Shown in pieces: positions 20,178 through 26,905 of a DNA stretch of 28,279 nt. The position numbers and the translations under genes were made by a program. The first letter of the stretch is position 1. Each line of letters opens with the position of its first letter. The notes under the pieces are model-generated. The model was not told the DNA's origin. It worked only from the letters and a program-made list of their open reading frames with translations, and made no database searches. Location: positions 1 to 28,279 of IMG/VR virus record IMGVR_UViG_3300027710_000107. One strand, 5' to 3'. This stretch comes from a virus.

Positions 20178-20929
20178 AAAGCGTAATAGGTAATTGCGAG
20201 TTACTGCTTGGGGATTGTCTGCAGGTGATGCAGTCAGTTCCAGACAGCAGCATACATATGATCCTTTGTGATTTACCGTATGGCACAACTCAATGTAAGT
20301 GGGATGTAGTTATTCCGTTTGCTGCGCTTTGGGAGCATTACCGTCGAATCATCAAGCCCAATGGGGTGATTGTTTTAACAGCGGCTCAACCATTCACATC
20401 TCTCTTGATAGCAAGCAATTTAGCAATGTTCCGCTATGAGTGGATTTGGGAAAAGGGAAACGCTACAGGATTTTTAAACTCAAAAATACAGCCATTACGC
20501 GCACATGAAAATGTTTGTGTTTTTTATAGTCAGCAACCCACGTATCACCCACAAATCACAAGCGGCCATAAACGCGGTACCGCTCGCCGCTCGCCTATTG
20601 ATTCTGAGTGTTACGGCAAAACATTAAAAAATACTGATTATGACTCTACCGATCGGTATCCACGCAGCGTGCAATTTTTCTCTAGCGATAAGCAAAAGGT
20701 AAATTTACACCCAACACAAAAGCCAGTTTCCTTGATGGAGTATTTGGTTCGCACATACACCAATGAGGGTGACTTGGTGATGGATAACTGCATGGGCAGC
20801 GGTACCGTGGCCGTGGCTTGCGTAAACACTAAGCGTAAATTCCTTGGCATCGAGAAAGACAAGAATTATTTCAACATGGCCTGCGAGCGAATTATTGAAT
20901 CACAAATGCAAGAGAGGTTATTCGCATGA
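20174..20929 (+). CDS. Beta-class DNA N6-adenine/N4-cytosine methyltransferase
   Basis: 251 aa, ATGA-coupled. Motif IV DLPYG (33-37) comes before the SAM-binding motif I (DNCMGSGTVAVAC, ~206-218), the beta-group order of the DAM/MboIIM-type N6/N4 MTases. NLHPTQKPVSLMEYLV precedes motif I, as is usual for this family. D-L-P-Y at the catalytic motif is a common variant of D-P-P-Y. It is probably an anti-restriction or regulatory enzyme that works beside the cytosine MTase; the target site cannot be read from sequence. Confidence 0.92.
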   Translation: MKSVIGNCELLLGDCLQVMQSVPDSSIHMILCDLPYGTTQCKWDVVIPFAALWEHYRRIIKPNGVIVLTAAQPFTSLLIASNLAMFRYEWIWEKGNATGFLNSKIQPLRAHENVCVFYSQQPTYHPQITSGHKRGTARRSPIDSECYGKTLKNTDYDSTDRYPRSVQFFSSDKQKVNLHPTQKPVSLMEYLVRTYTNEGDLVMDNCMGSGTVAVACVNTKRKFLGIEKDKNYFNMACERIIESQMQERLFA

Positions 20930-21147
20930 CCCCTCTATTCACCAATACCCAAGAATTCATAGATTTTACCAACCACTGGACGGCCTGTGATTACTGCCAT
21001 CCGCGCAACGAACGCTATTGTTCAGAGGGTAAACGCCTACATGCGCTGAATCAAAGCGGTATGACCTTAGTGAAGAAAGAACCCGTCGAAACAAATAACG
21101 GCTTTACCAATGTTATCCAAATGCCGAAAAGAAAGGCCAGTAAATGA
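20926..21147 (+). CDS. Small His/Cys-containing phage protein, 73 aa
   Basis: ATGA-coupled to the MTase. The N-terminal half has TACDYCHPRNERYCSEGKR (~18-36), a compact cysteine/histidine group that could bind zinc, then a flexible tail with PVETNNG and a basic end (PKRKASK). No family is recognised. Confidence 0.55.
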   Translation: MTPLFTNTQEFIDFTNHWTACDYCHPRNERYCSEGKRLHALNQSGMTLVKKEPVETNNGFTNVIQMPKRKASK

Positions 21148-21551
21148 AGTCAAGTTTTAGCGCGTCTTCATTTGGGCGTGGATTTGCTAAAGAGTTTGGT
21201 GAACCCAAGAAGGCAAATAAGTTCGGTAATACCAAAGTCAAAGTCAATGGTGTGACTTTTGATAGTGAAGGCGAGTACAGCCATTACTGCGCATTGAAAC
21301 TACGGGAACGGACAGGACAGATACGCAACCTACGCCATCATGTGCTGTTTGAGTTAATTCCCTCGCAGGTCATTTGTGGAAAAAAAGTACAAGGATCAAG
21401 TTATGAAGCCGATTTTGTCTATGAGCAAGCACCTGACTGGATTCAGGTAATTGAAGATTACAAAGGCTATAAAACGCCTGAATACATCCTCAAACGTAAG
21501 CTAATGAAGTTCTTATTAAAGCTAGATGTTGTGGAGATAACCAAGTGCTAA
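21144..21551 (+). CDS. DUF1064-like nuclease (T7 endonuclease I-type fold)
   Basis: 135 aa, ATGA-coupled. Motifs: FGNTKVKVNGVTFDSEGEYSHY, LRERTGQIRNLRHH, YEADFVYEQ and VIEDYKGYKTPEYILKRKL (in parts). The D-S-x-x-E, E-A-D-F and D-x-K-G residues match the PD-(D/E)XK core seen in DUF1064 proteins, which resemble Holliday-junction resolvases such as T7 endonuclease I. The probable role is resolution of recombination or replication branches before packaging. It overlaps the next small lipoprotein gene by 7 nt. Confidence 0.75.
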   Translation: MKSSFSASSFGRGFAKEFGEPKKANKFGNTKVKVNGVTFDSEGEYSHYCALKLRERTGQIRNLRHHVLFELIPSQVICGKKVQGSSYEADFVYEQAPDWIQVIEDYKGYKTPEYILKRKLMKFLLKLDVVEITKC

Positions 21552-21676
21552 GTCGCCAAAAGAAAGTTTTTATCAGCATATTCGTGATTGGAGTCATGAC
21601 AACATCGTGTTCAACCATGCCAATAAATTGCACCAGTGTTGTGAAATTGAAATTAGAAGTGTGTCCTACTAAATAA
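21545..21676 (+). CDS. Small lipoprotein (Rz1-like), 43 aa
   Basis: GTG 21545 with GGAG 8 nt upstream; it overlaps the DUF1064 stop. Basic N-terminus, hydrophobic core (FISIFVIGVM), then lipobox TTSC with acylated Cys22. The mature part is short with two further cysteines. An outer-membrane lipoprotein is predicted. Rz1-type spanins are lipoproteins of similar size, but no inner-membrane partner (Rz) overlaps it, so an exclusion lipoprotein is an alternative. Confidence 0.6.
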   Translation: MLSRQKKVFISIFVIGVMTTSCSTMPINCTSVVKLKLEVCPTK

Positions 21677-21693
21677 TGAGAAGGGGCGATTTT

Positions 21694-22410
21694 ATGAGTC
21701 AAGGACAATTAGATTTAAACATAGAAGATCAGGCCGCACAGTGCGCGGAAGAGGCCGAGCTGCTGGCTCAAGAAATTGTTGCGGCCATTGTTGAGGAAAA
21801 TAAAAAGCCACGTAAAGAGCCTACTGAGTTTGAAAAAATGGTGGCTGAACGCTTTGTAAAGGCGCGTAACTTAAATGGGCTAAAACCTCATGAAGCTGCT
21901 CTAAAAATGCGGATTAGAAATAAAAAGGTATTGTCGCAAATAGAAAATGCTCATCGCCTACCCACGAATAAAATGTTGGTGATCGCGGCTAATGCCTATG
22001 GGGTGAGTGCTGATTTTTTACTGGGGATGTCAGAGGATGATGACAGAAGCTCTAGTATTGCTACCCGTGCAGCAATTGATCGTCAGCTTGAGGCTAAATT
22101 CAATATCGTGAAAAAAGTGTTGGCAGATACTACCTATGACTATGCAAAAGCCGTCAATGATTTTACGGTGCGCGAAATGGTAAATGTCGTCGAAGAGGTA
22201 TGCCTGAAGTTTAATCGGTTCTGTGAGTTGAATCCTATTTTTTTAGATATGCGTGCAGGCGCACCTGTTCAAGATTTAATGTTGACTCTCATGCCTTTGA
22301 CGAGAAAGGTGAAGAACGATATTCAAAAAAGGGAAGGGCTAATTGATTTGCACAATCAACAGCTTGATAGCTTGGTGCAACGCCAGTTATTTGGAGCGAT
22401 GAATGGCTAA
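21694..22410 (+). CDS. HTH (XRE) regulator, 238 aa
   Basis: ATG 21694 is chosen because AAGGGG lies 8-10 nt upstream; ATG 21676 has no ribosome site. The N-terminal ~40 residues are acidic (EEAELLAQEIVAAIVEE). An XRE-type HTH spans ~48-115 (ARNLNGLKPHEAALKMRIRNKKVLSQIE, then AANAYGVSADFLLG). The C-terminal 120 residues are helical (LEAKFNIVKKVL, VREMVNVVEEVCLKF) and may oligomerise. It lies directly before the small terminase gene (8-nt overlap), so it may control late gene expression or terminase activity. That role is inferred from position. Confidence 0.7.
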   Translation: MSQGQLDLNIEDQAAQCAEEAELLAQEIVAAIVEENKKPRKEPTEFEKMVAERFVKARNLNGLKPHEAALKMRIRNKKVLSQIENAHRLPTNKMLVIAANAYGVSADFLLGMSEDDDRSSSIATRAAIDRQLEAKFNIVKKVLADTTYDYAKAVNDFTVREMVNVVEEVCLKFNRFCELNPIFLDMRAGAPVQDLMLTLMPLTRKVKNDIQKREGLIDLHNQQLDSLVQRQLFGAMNG

Positions 22411-23281
22411 GTCATACTCACCTGACGTTTGGAAGGCGATTAAGCGGTATTGGGAAAATAACCCTAAAGCCAGTTACAACGATGCGGCTAAATCAATAGG
22501 TACGGATGCCCCCAGTAAAGCCGCCGTTGCCAAGAGAGCGGTCGAAGAGCGTTGGTCAAAAAAGAGCAACCAAGATATTCAAAAACGTGCCGATATTGAA
22601 GGTGTTTTCCGTCAAGTTGACGATGAAGAAAGTTCGCAAGTTGACGCTCAAGTTGACGGTGTTGACGATGAGAATGACCGTCAAGTTGACGGTGAATCAG
22701 ATAAGAAAAACCATGCTCAAAGCCTTGCTATCATTAACAATAAGGCGAAGCGTAAGGCTGATTTAAAGCAATCCCAAGTTGACGCTCAAGTTGACGGTTT
22801 AGCAGGTTTAATCGCGTCGAACGCCAAGTTGACGGATGAAGAGGTTGACGAAATATGTGCTGACTTTAGAGCGGGTATTTTACAAAAGCATCGAGGCGAT
22901 TTTGACCAGATAGATGCGGTCGTTAATACGTGTGTTGGTCTGTTTAAAAAGGCGATGGATGCCATTGCCAGTGGGGGATACGCTAACGAAAACGATGTGA
23001 TTGATGGTGATGGGTTTGTACATGTTAATTTAATGAATAATTTGAAGCTGGCAGACGCGACGATTAAATCGATGTTTAACGTAACGTTAATTAAAACGAA
23101 TAAGCAAAATAATGAGCGCAAATCTTACGGCCTAGACACCTATGAAGAGCCTAACAGTGGGGGAGACTTGGCTAAAAAGGCATTGAGTCAGACAGGCATG
23201 GGTAATCACTATGAGCGGATTAGATTGGGTAAGCCTGATGAGAAGACGCTACTGAGGGATAGGTTGAAGGGGGCTATTTAA
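22403..23281 (+). CDS. terS: Small terminase subunit-like protein with internal repeat tract
   Basis: 292 aa, ATG 22403. The N-terminal ~52 residues form an HTH-like domain (SPDVWKAIKRYWENNPKAS, NDAAKSIGTDAP), typical of small terminase or packaging DNA-binding subunits. Residues ~70-135 are an acidic, low-complexity region rich in QVD, encoded by the CAAGTTGACG repeats. The C-terminal half (~140-290) is helical with an acidic-basic mix. No ATPase motif is present, so it is not the large subunit. Large terminase does not follow. A different phage HTH protein remains possible. Confidence 0.6.
   Translation: MAKSYSPDVWKAIKRYWENNPKASYNDAAKSIGTDAPSKAAVAKRAVEERWSKKSNQDIQKRADIEGVFRQVDDEESSQVDAQVDGVDDENDRQVDGESDKKNHAQSLAIINNKAKRKADLKQSQVDAQVDGLAGLIASNAKLTDEEVDEICADFRAGILQKHRGDFDQIDAVVNTCVGLFKKAMDAIASGGYANENDVIDGDGFVHVNLMNNLKLADATIKSMFNVTLIKTNKQNNERKSYGLDTYEEPNSGGDLAKKALSQTGMGNHYERIRLGKPDEKTLLRDRLKGAI
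22613..22850 (+). repeat. Seven-copy CAAGTTGACG repeat array in the terminase gene (possible pac site)
   Basis: Exact copies start at 22613, 22637, 22649, 22682, 22775, 22787 and 22825, with shorter TTGACG copies at 22662 and 22845. Pairs 22637/22649 and 22775/22787 are both 12 nt apart. Arrays within terS genes are the known location of pac sites in headful-packaging phages such as P22 and SPP1. Confidence 0.7.
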
Positions 23282-23550
23282 ATGCGCAAAATAGTCATCG
23301 CGGTTGTGGTCAAACAAGCGTGAATTATGTGGGCGAGATCAAAAGAGAAACATCCACCTTTGCAAGAGATAACTTTTGTGGCTTTTTAGAGCAGTTTGAA
23401 TCCTGATGACTTGGTACGTGCATGACATGTGGCTACGTGGTTAACACGATAAGCTGTATAGATCTTTGCAAATCTAATTCTATTAAAAAATGTACGGCAG
23501 TGCCTTGGAAATTAGGAGGAAACCATAGAGCAAAAGTTAGGTTATTGCGA
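23282..23550. other. Gap after the small terminase gene: no convincing gene
   Basis: A 13-codon ORF (ATG 23282) overlaps a 28-codon GTG ORF (23320-23406), and a 64-codon ORF (23422-23616) overlaps the lipoprotein gene on the other strand. None has a good ribosome site or a recognisable domain. GTTAGGT at ~23537-23543 could be an attC R-box for the cassette array to its right. Large terminase sequence is not seen. Confidence 0.4.
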
Positions 23551-24120
23551 TTAGTAACAATTTGCTGCCACTGTAACAAGTTCTTGTTGTTCTTCACTTA
23601 TGAAGCCAACAAATGAATAAGGAATAGCATAACGCCAATCATTCATTCGACAATCTACATCACGTTTTTGCAAGTCAACTCCATTGATAGCCGCTCCTCC
23701 CAATTTTTTATAATCAAGAAATGCTTCTTCTTTTACATTATTAAAACTGACAATAATACTTCTTGCAGCAGAATCATTATTATGTTCGGATTGTGTACTA
23801 CTTTTTTGTTCTATTACTTGTTCATTTTGGGCATTCGTTACTTTCTCTAATGCATCAAGAAACACGTATACTGCAGCCATTTTCTTAAATGGTACTGACT
23901 CAAGAAATTCATTGCTTCTTCGTATTTGATTTTTCTGCTCTTCATTTTCATCAGAGAATCGACTTATACGATCTGAAGATTGAATGGCATAATCATTCCG
24001 TTGCTTATCTGGAAATCCAATATTTTCCTGAGCATTAATACTGTCACTTTTTGTACATTCATTACATTCTTTGCTGCATCCTGAAATAGCAAAAGCAATT
24101 ATTAAAGCTAACAATCGCAT
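23551..24120 (-). CDS. Cassette-borne lipoprotein, 189 aa
   Basis: ATG 24120 with GGAGG upstream; the frame opens further to 24270 but that part is the attC-like site. N-terminus MRLLALIIAFAISGC is a lipoprotein signal with lipobox ISGC (Cys15), followed by CNEC. The mature protein is charged and helical (~40-90), with a C-terminal beta-type domain (RSIIVSFNNVKEEAFLDYKK, DWRYAIPYSFVGFI). No family is recognised. It is preceded by an attC-like site and is the last ORF of the leftward cassette array. The AT content exceeds that of the phage genes. Confidence 0.6.
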   Translation of the reverse strand: MRLLALIIAFAISGCSKECNECTKSDSINAQENIGFPDKQRNDYAIQSSDRISRFSDENEEQKNQIRRSNEFLESVPFKKMAAVYVFLDALEKVTNAQNEQVIEQKSSTQSEHNNDSAARSIIVSFNNVKEEAFLDYKKLGGAAINGVDLQKRDVDCRMNDWRYAIPYSFVGFISEEQQELVTVAANCY

Positions 24121-24135
24121 TTTTACCTCCATACA

Positions 24136-24256
24136 ATCTAACTGCAAAACTAACGGGTAACAACCCATAAAAAAATCAAAACGTGCAAGGTTGCCAAAAA
24201 TATAAAAATGAGAAGTAATTGGCTGGGTTGGTATCCTGTTGAGTGCAAAGTCAGAC
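24136..24256 (-). repeat. attC: attC-like recombination site A (121 bp)
   Basis: On the minus strand: R'' GTCTGAC (24250-24256), then TTTGCACTCAACAGGATACC, imperfectly complementary to the other arm, and R' GTTAGAT (24136-24142). The arms pair over ~30 nt and end with ACCCA/TGGGT pairing. Inner TAATTGGCT is shared with site B. It ends directly before the lipoprotein ribosome site. Confidence 0.65.
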
Positions 24257-24418
24257 GAGCACAACTCCAAAACCTAACAAACAAAAACTGTGCCATGAAA
24301 GCCTCATATTCCGATAATGCCTTAAAAATATCAAACCAACAACAATCATGTTTAGAGTTTTTTGACGAAATAAATTAAATGACCAAAACTCCAAACATTC
24401 ATCATAAAAACAGCACAT
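24251..24418 (-). CDS. Possible cassette ORF, 55 aa, ending inside attC-like site A
   Basis: ATG 24418 to TGA 24251-24253. The TGA is part of the R'' box GTCTGAC of site A, a hallmark of cassette genes. The peptide is hydrophobic and Cys-rich (MCCFYDECLEFW, then MIVVGLIFL and CLLGFGVVLV). No Shine-Dalgarno sequence is obvious, so expression is unproven. Confidence 0.4.
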   Translation of the reverse strand: MCCFYDECLEFWSFNLFRQKTLNMIVVGLIFLRHYRNMRLSWHSFCLLGFGVVLV

Positions 24419-24483
24419 TGGCGATGGCTAAAGACCAAAAATTCAAGCAAAATGTCATCTTGACTGTTGACTAGCCACGTTTT

Positions 24484-24548
24484 GGCTAACAAACTAAAAA
24501 ACTTACCTGATGACTGGGGTGTGTTCCTAATTGATTGCTGAGTTAGAT
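24484..24548 (-). repeat. attC: attC-like site C (65 bp), weaker match
   Basis: On the minus strand: R'' ATCTAAC (24542-24548) and R' GTTAGCC (24484-24490), 65 bp apart, a length like the 60-bp attC of aadA cassettes. The inner boxes are poorly complementary. On the plus strand it directly precedes the ribosome site of the gene at 24566. Confidence 0.4.
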
Positions 24549-24565
24549 GCGTAAAGGAGATGACA

Positions 24566-24832
24566 ATGAAGAAAAGATATAGAAAACCCGTTGCTAAGGA
24601 TAGCGAACTACTTGCCAAGTACGGGAAAGATGGCGGTGACGAAGATTTATTTTATTGCTACCCAGACAACGAATATGGCATGAAAAAAGATAGCAAAATG
24701 TTAATGATCGCATTTGAGCACACAAAAATTCTTGATGATAAAACATTACGGCAAGAGCTTGAATTGCGCGGCTATGATATTACGACACTGACTTTTTCGA
24801 TAAAAAAGAAATCCGTCAAACTACCCGCATAA
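24566..24832 (+). CDS. Hypothetical cassette protein, 88 aa
   Basis: ATG 24566 has AAGGAG 6 nt upstream; ATG 24560 overlaps that site. The protein is basic with acidic patches (KKRYRKPVAKDSELLAKYG, DEDLFYCYPDNEYG), then MLMIAFEHTKIL and a C-terminal LELRGYDITTLTFSIKKK. No signal peptide and no known family. It is the only rightward gene of the accessory block and converges with the next gene, so it is inverted relative to the other cassettes. Confidence 0.6.
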   Translation: MKKRYRKPVAKDSELLAKYGKDGGDEDLFYCYPDNEYGMKKDSKMLMIAFEHTKILDDKTLRQELELRGYDITTLTFSIKKKSVKLPA

Positions 24833-24847
24833 GTAGCAGGCACCCAC

Positions 24848-25318
24848 TTACCATTTTCTTGTGCTCTTAATTCTATGCTTACCTTCATACTGCAAAACAC
24901 TTTTAGAATAAAGTGATTTAGAAAAGTTATACATACCTACGCAAAATATACATATCCATAAAGAGTACCCAAATATGTAGTCAAAAATTGGAATTTTATA
25001 TTTTGGTAACGGGGTAGGTAAAAATCCGCCAGCTTGTAATTTTTTAATCTTTTCATCATTCAATTGGTAATATTTTTTAGGATCTCTATTACTTGATATT
25101 ATATATCCTTGGTCTTTCAAATATACTCCTGCTAAAAAGAAATGAGCGGTAGTTCTATAGCCTAAATAAACAGGCTCATTATTTATTTTTAATGAATTTC
25201 CAGTTATTTCTTGGATTTTATGTAAATTATCATGTTTTCCAAAAGCGACAGCATAAGCAGATGTAGACACAAAAAGCAACGCGAGAAAACAGAAAACCAT
25301 TCCGTTAAATATCCGCAT
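24848..25318 (-). CDS. Exported membrane-anchored cassette protein, 156 aa
   Basis: ATG 25318 with AGGGG 8 nt upstream; in-frame codons to 25345 are not needed. Signal peptide MRIFNGMVFCFLALLFVSTSAYA in part (cleavage after AYA). Exported domain with GNSLKINNEPVYLGYRTTAH and GVYLKDQGYIISSNRD. A C-terminal transmembrane segment (FDYIFGYSLWICIFCVGMY) and basic tail follow. No family is recognised. A shared upstream element at 25361-25379 may be a cassette boundary. Confidence 0.6.
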   Translation of the reverse strand: MRIFNGMVFCFLALLFVSTSAYAVAFGKHDNLHKIQEITGNSLKINNEPVYLGYRTTAHFFLAGVYLKDQGYIISSNRDPKKYYQLNDEKIKKLQAGGFLPTPLPKYKIPIFDYIFGYSLWICIFCVGMYNFSKSLYSKSVLQYEGKHRIKSTRKW

Positions 25319-25360
25319 TAAATTTCCCCTCAAAATCGCACGCACAACAACAGGCCGAAA

Positions 25361-25379
25361 TGTAACTTAGTATTAGACT
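25361..25379 (-). repeat. Element shared with 26524-26541, possible degenerate attC end
   Basis: On the minus strand GTCTAATACTAAGTTACA. The copy near 26530 reads GTCTATACTAAGTTAGAC. Both lie upstream of leftward ORFs. Confidence 0.4.
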
Positions 25380-25397
25380 ATATATAAAACAGGAAAA

Positions 25398-25859
25398 TTA
25401 ATGACAAAAAGATCGAATATCATTTTTGGCAGTATTTATATCGTTTTGATCTGTTGGAGCACCATTTTTGTGTTTTACAGCACCACTAATAACATTACGA
25501 GCAAGCCTGCAATCCGATGTGTCACGACTCTCTGGTGCTTCATGAGGCAGTGTAAGTGGACGAATATTATTCTTCATAAAAACAGGCGGGCGAGATTTTT
25601 GCATATTATTAAGCTTGTCTATTATGTCTTTCACTTGCTCAGTCGATGACTTTTGAGGTTGCGTACTAGCCGATGCTGGCGGAGCTGCAACTTTTACATT
25701 TATGATTTTAGACTCACCAGCATCCTCTTTATTTTCAGAGTAATGTGTATGGCCATTTGCATCGACCCATTTAAATATTTCCGCATAGCAAGTTGGAGCA
25801 AAAAAGATAAGAGCTAAGTAGGCACTTAATATGCCACGATTTATACTTGAACCTTTCAT
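25398..25859 (-). CDS. DUF4124-domain exported protein, 153 aa
   Basis: The start is set at ATG 25859 (signal peptide start MKGSSINRG); longer frames run into the attC-like site. Signal peptide with cleavage near CYA, then the DUF4124 core EIFKWVDANGHTHYSENKED (residues 27-46). A Pro/Ser/Gln-rich linker and a charged tail with paired cysteines (SDCRLARNV and SFCH) follow. DUF4124 proteins are periplasmic, often thiol-containing, with unknown function. It lies between attC-like site B and the next cassette ORF. Confidence 0.7.
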   Translation of the reverse strand: MKGSSINRGILSAYLALIFFAPTCYAEIFKWVDANGHTHYSENKEDAGESKIINVKVAAPPASASTQPQKSSTEQVKDIIDKLNNMQKSRPPVFMKNNIRPLTLPHEAPESRDTSDCRLARNVISGAVKHKNGAPTDQNDINTAKNDIRSFCH

Positions 25860-25891
25860 GTACATTAACTCATATTTCATCATTAACACAT

Positions 25892-26006
25892 GTCTAACTA
25901 CTCGCGTAAGGAGCAAGCACCAGAAGCGAGATTAAAAAGAAAGCCGTAATCACAGCTTTCAAAAATTGCACAATAATTGGCTAAGTGCTTGAGGCGCAAG
26001 TTAGAC
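25892..26006 (-). repeat. attC: attC-like recombination site B (115 bp)
   Basis: On the minus strand: R'' GTCTAAC (26000-26006) with the stop codon of the DUF1877 gene inside it, and R' GTTAGAC (25892-25898). The plus-strand arms GTCTAACTACTCGCG..GCAAGCAC and GTGCTTGAGGCGCAAGTTAGAC pair well, including the GCAAGCAC/GTGCTTG inner boxes. Inner TAATTGGCT is shared with site A. Confidence 0.7.
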
Positions 26007-26510
26007 GTAGTAGAAAAGCATTACTTGTTCTTTCTGAGCTGCATTTATAAAATAATCTGACAATGTCTCAAATGAACCCAATAACGTCTCAAAATAAGAC
26101 TCGTTACCAAACTCTTTGCCATGATATATTTCTTCTTCCGTACCTTTAATTTCTAGTTTTGATTTAAACTCAGTTGAATTAAATCTACGTCTAAACTCTT
26201 CAACACTAAATCTTTTTAATTTTTCTGCTATGCGTTTCACGTCAATAACCTCAAGATAAAACGCGTCTACTTCATCAAGGAAATGTGCCGCATCCAAATA
26301 ATCAAGGGATACAGTGTTATCAAACTCCTCCCCGTAATCATTTTCATCAAACCAATTATTAATTAAAAAATTAACCGCATCAAACTCATAGTCTAAACCA
26401 CAAGCATCATCTTCAGCATCATCGGTGATCTCTTCATAAACATCACTATCCTCGTGGATCTGTTCTAGCTGCTCTTTTGAAATCGCTACAAAATACATTC
26501 CCATGCCCAT
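26001..26510 (-). CDS. DUF1877 family cassette protein, 169 aa
   Basis: ATG 26510 with GGAG 7 nt upstream. It starts MGMGMYFVAISKEQLEQI, the DUF1877 signature. The protein is acidic, with VNFLINNWFDEN, FDNTVSLDYLDAAHFLDEV and the conserved end FETLSDYFINAAQKEQVMLFYYV (in parts). Function is unknown; DUF1877 genes are frequent among integron cassettes and next to defence or toxin genes (from memory). The stop TAA is part of the attC-like R'' box, as in typical cassettes. It is the rightmost gene of the array. Confidence 0.75.
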   Translation of the reverse strand: MGMGMYFVAISKEQLEQIHEDSDVYEEITDDAEDDACGLDYEFDAVNFLINNWFDENDYGEEFDNTVSLDYLDAAHFLDEVDAFYLEVIDVKRIAEKLKRFSVEEFRRRFNSTEFKSKLEIKGTEEEIYHGKEFGNESYFETLLGSFETLSDYFINAAQKEQVMLFYYV

Positions 26511-26523
26511 GACTTTACTCCAA

Positions 26524-26588
26524 GTCTAACTTAGTATAGACACCTACCGTAATGTGTCTGTTGAATTTTCCATAGGTGTATAACACAT
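26524..26588 (-). repeat. Half attC-like site before the DUF1877 gene
   Basis: R'-type box GTTAGAC (minus strand, 26524-26530) followed outward by TATAGACACCTA, which pairs with TAGGTGTATA at ~26573-26583. The other R'' box is not found. It may be a truncated site or the array's entry point. Confidence 0.4.
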
Positions 26589-26877
26589 TTTCTCAGTCGT
26601 ATCGAATCGAATTTAAAGAAAATGTATTTTGTAATTGGACTATTGCGAACATCAAACACACCTAAATAAATTGGCATTTTAGTATGTAATTAACTGAATA
26701 AAATCAGTAAGTGCTAACACATTTATAAAACTATAACCTATTGTTTTTTATATATATTAAAAAAACACACCTGCGGGTGACAAGGATAAGCCGTAAAAGT
26801 TTGACAAACATCCCAACGATAAAATACCCGCACAGTTGTAACCCCATAAAAGTGGAGGAGTGCATTTAATCCATAAT
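26531..26877. other. AT-rich intergenic stretch without a gene
   Basis: No ORF of interest. TTGACA at 26801-26806 and TAAAAT at 26820-26825 are only 13 bp apart, so they are not a standard promoter. GTGGAGGAG at ~26852 resembles a ribosome site, but only a 19-codon GTG frame follows it and runs through the terminator. Confidence 0.5.
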
Positions 26878-26904
26878 AAGCCTATCCACCCGATAGGCTT
26901 TTTT
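26878..26904 (+). terminator. Rho-independent terminator directly before the baseplate gene
   Basis: Stem GCCTATC (26880-26886), loop CACCC, GATAGGC (26892-26898), T run to 26904. The next start codon is at 26906. Confidence 0.9.
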
Positions 26905-26905
26905 C

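Noticed and set aside
22613-22850. CAAGTTGACG array as a CRISPR or as promoters (TTGAC boxes)
   Set aside because: Units are only 10 nt, spacing is irregular, the frame is open through the array, and no -10 boxes accompany the TTGAC motifs.
23422-23616. 64-aa rightward ORF after the small terminase gene
   Set aside because: No ribosome site or recognisable domain, and it overlaps the end of the lipoprotein gene on the other strand.
24352-24618. 88-codon leftward ORF opposite the 88-aa cassette gene
   Set aside because: It runs through attC-like site C and antisense to a gene with a good ribosome site; the composition looks like antisense reading.
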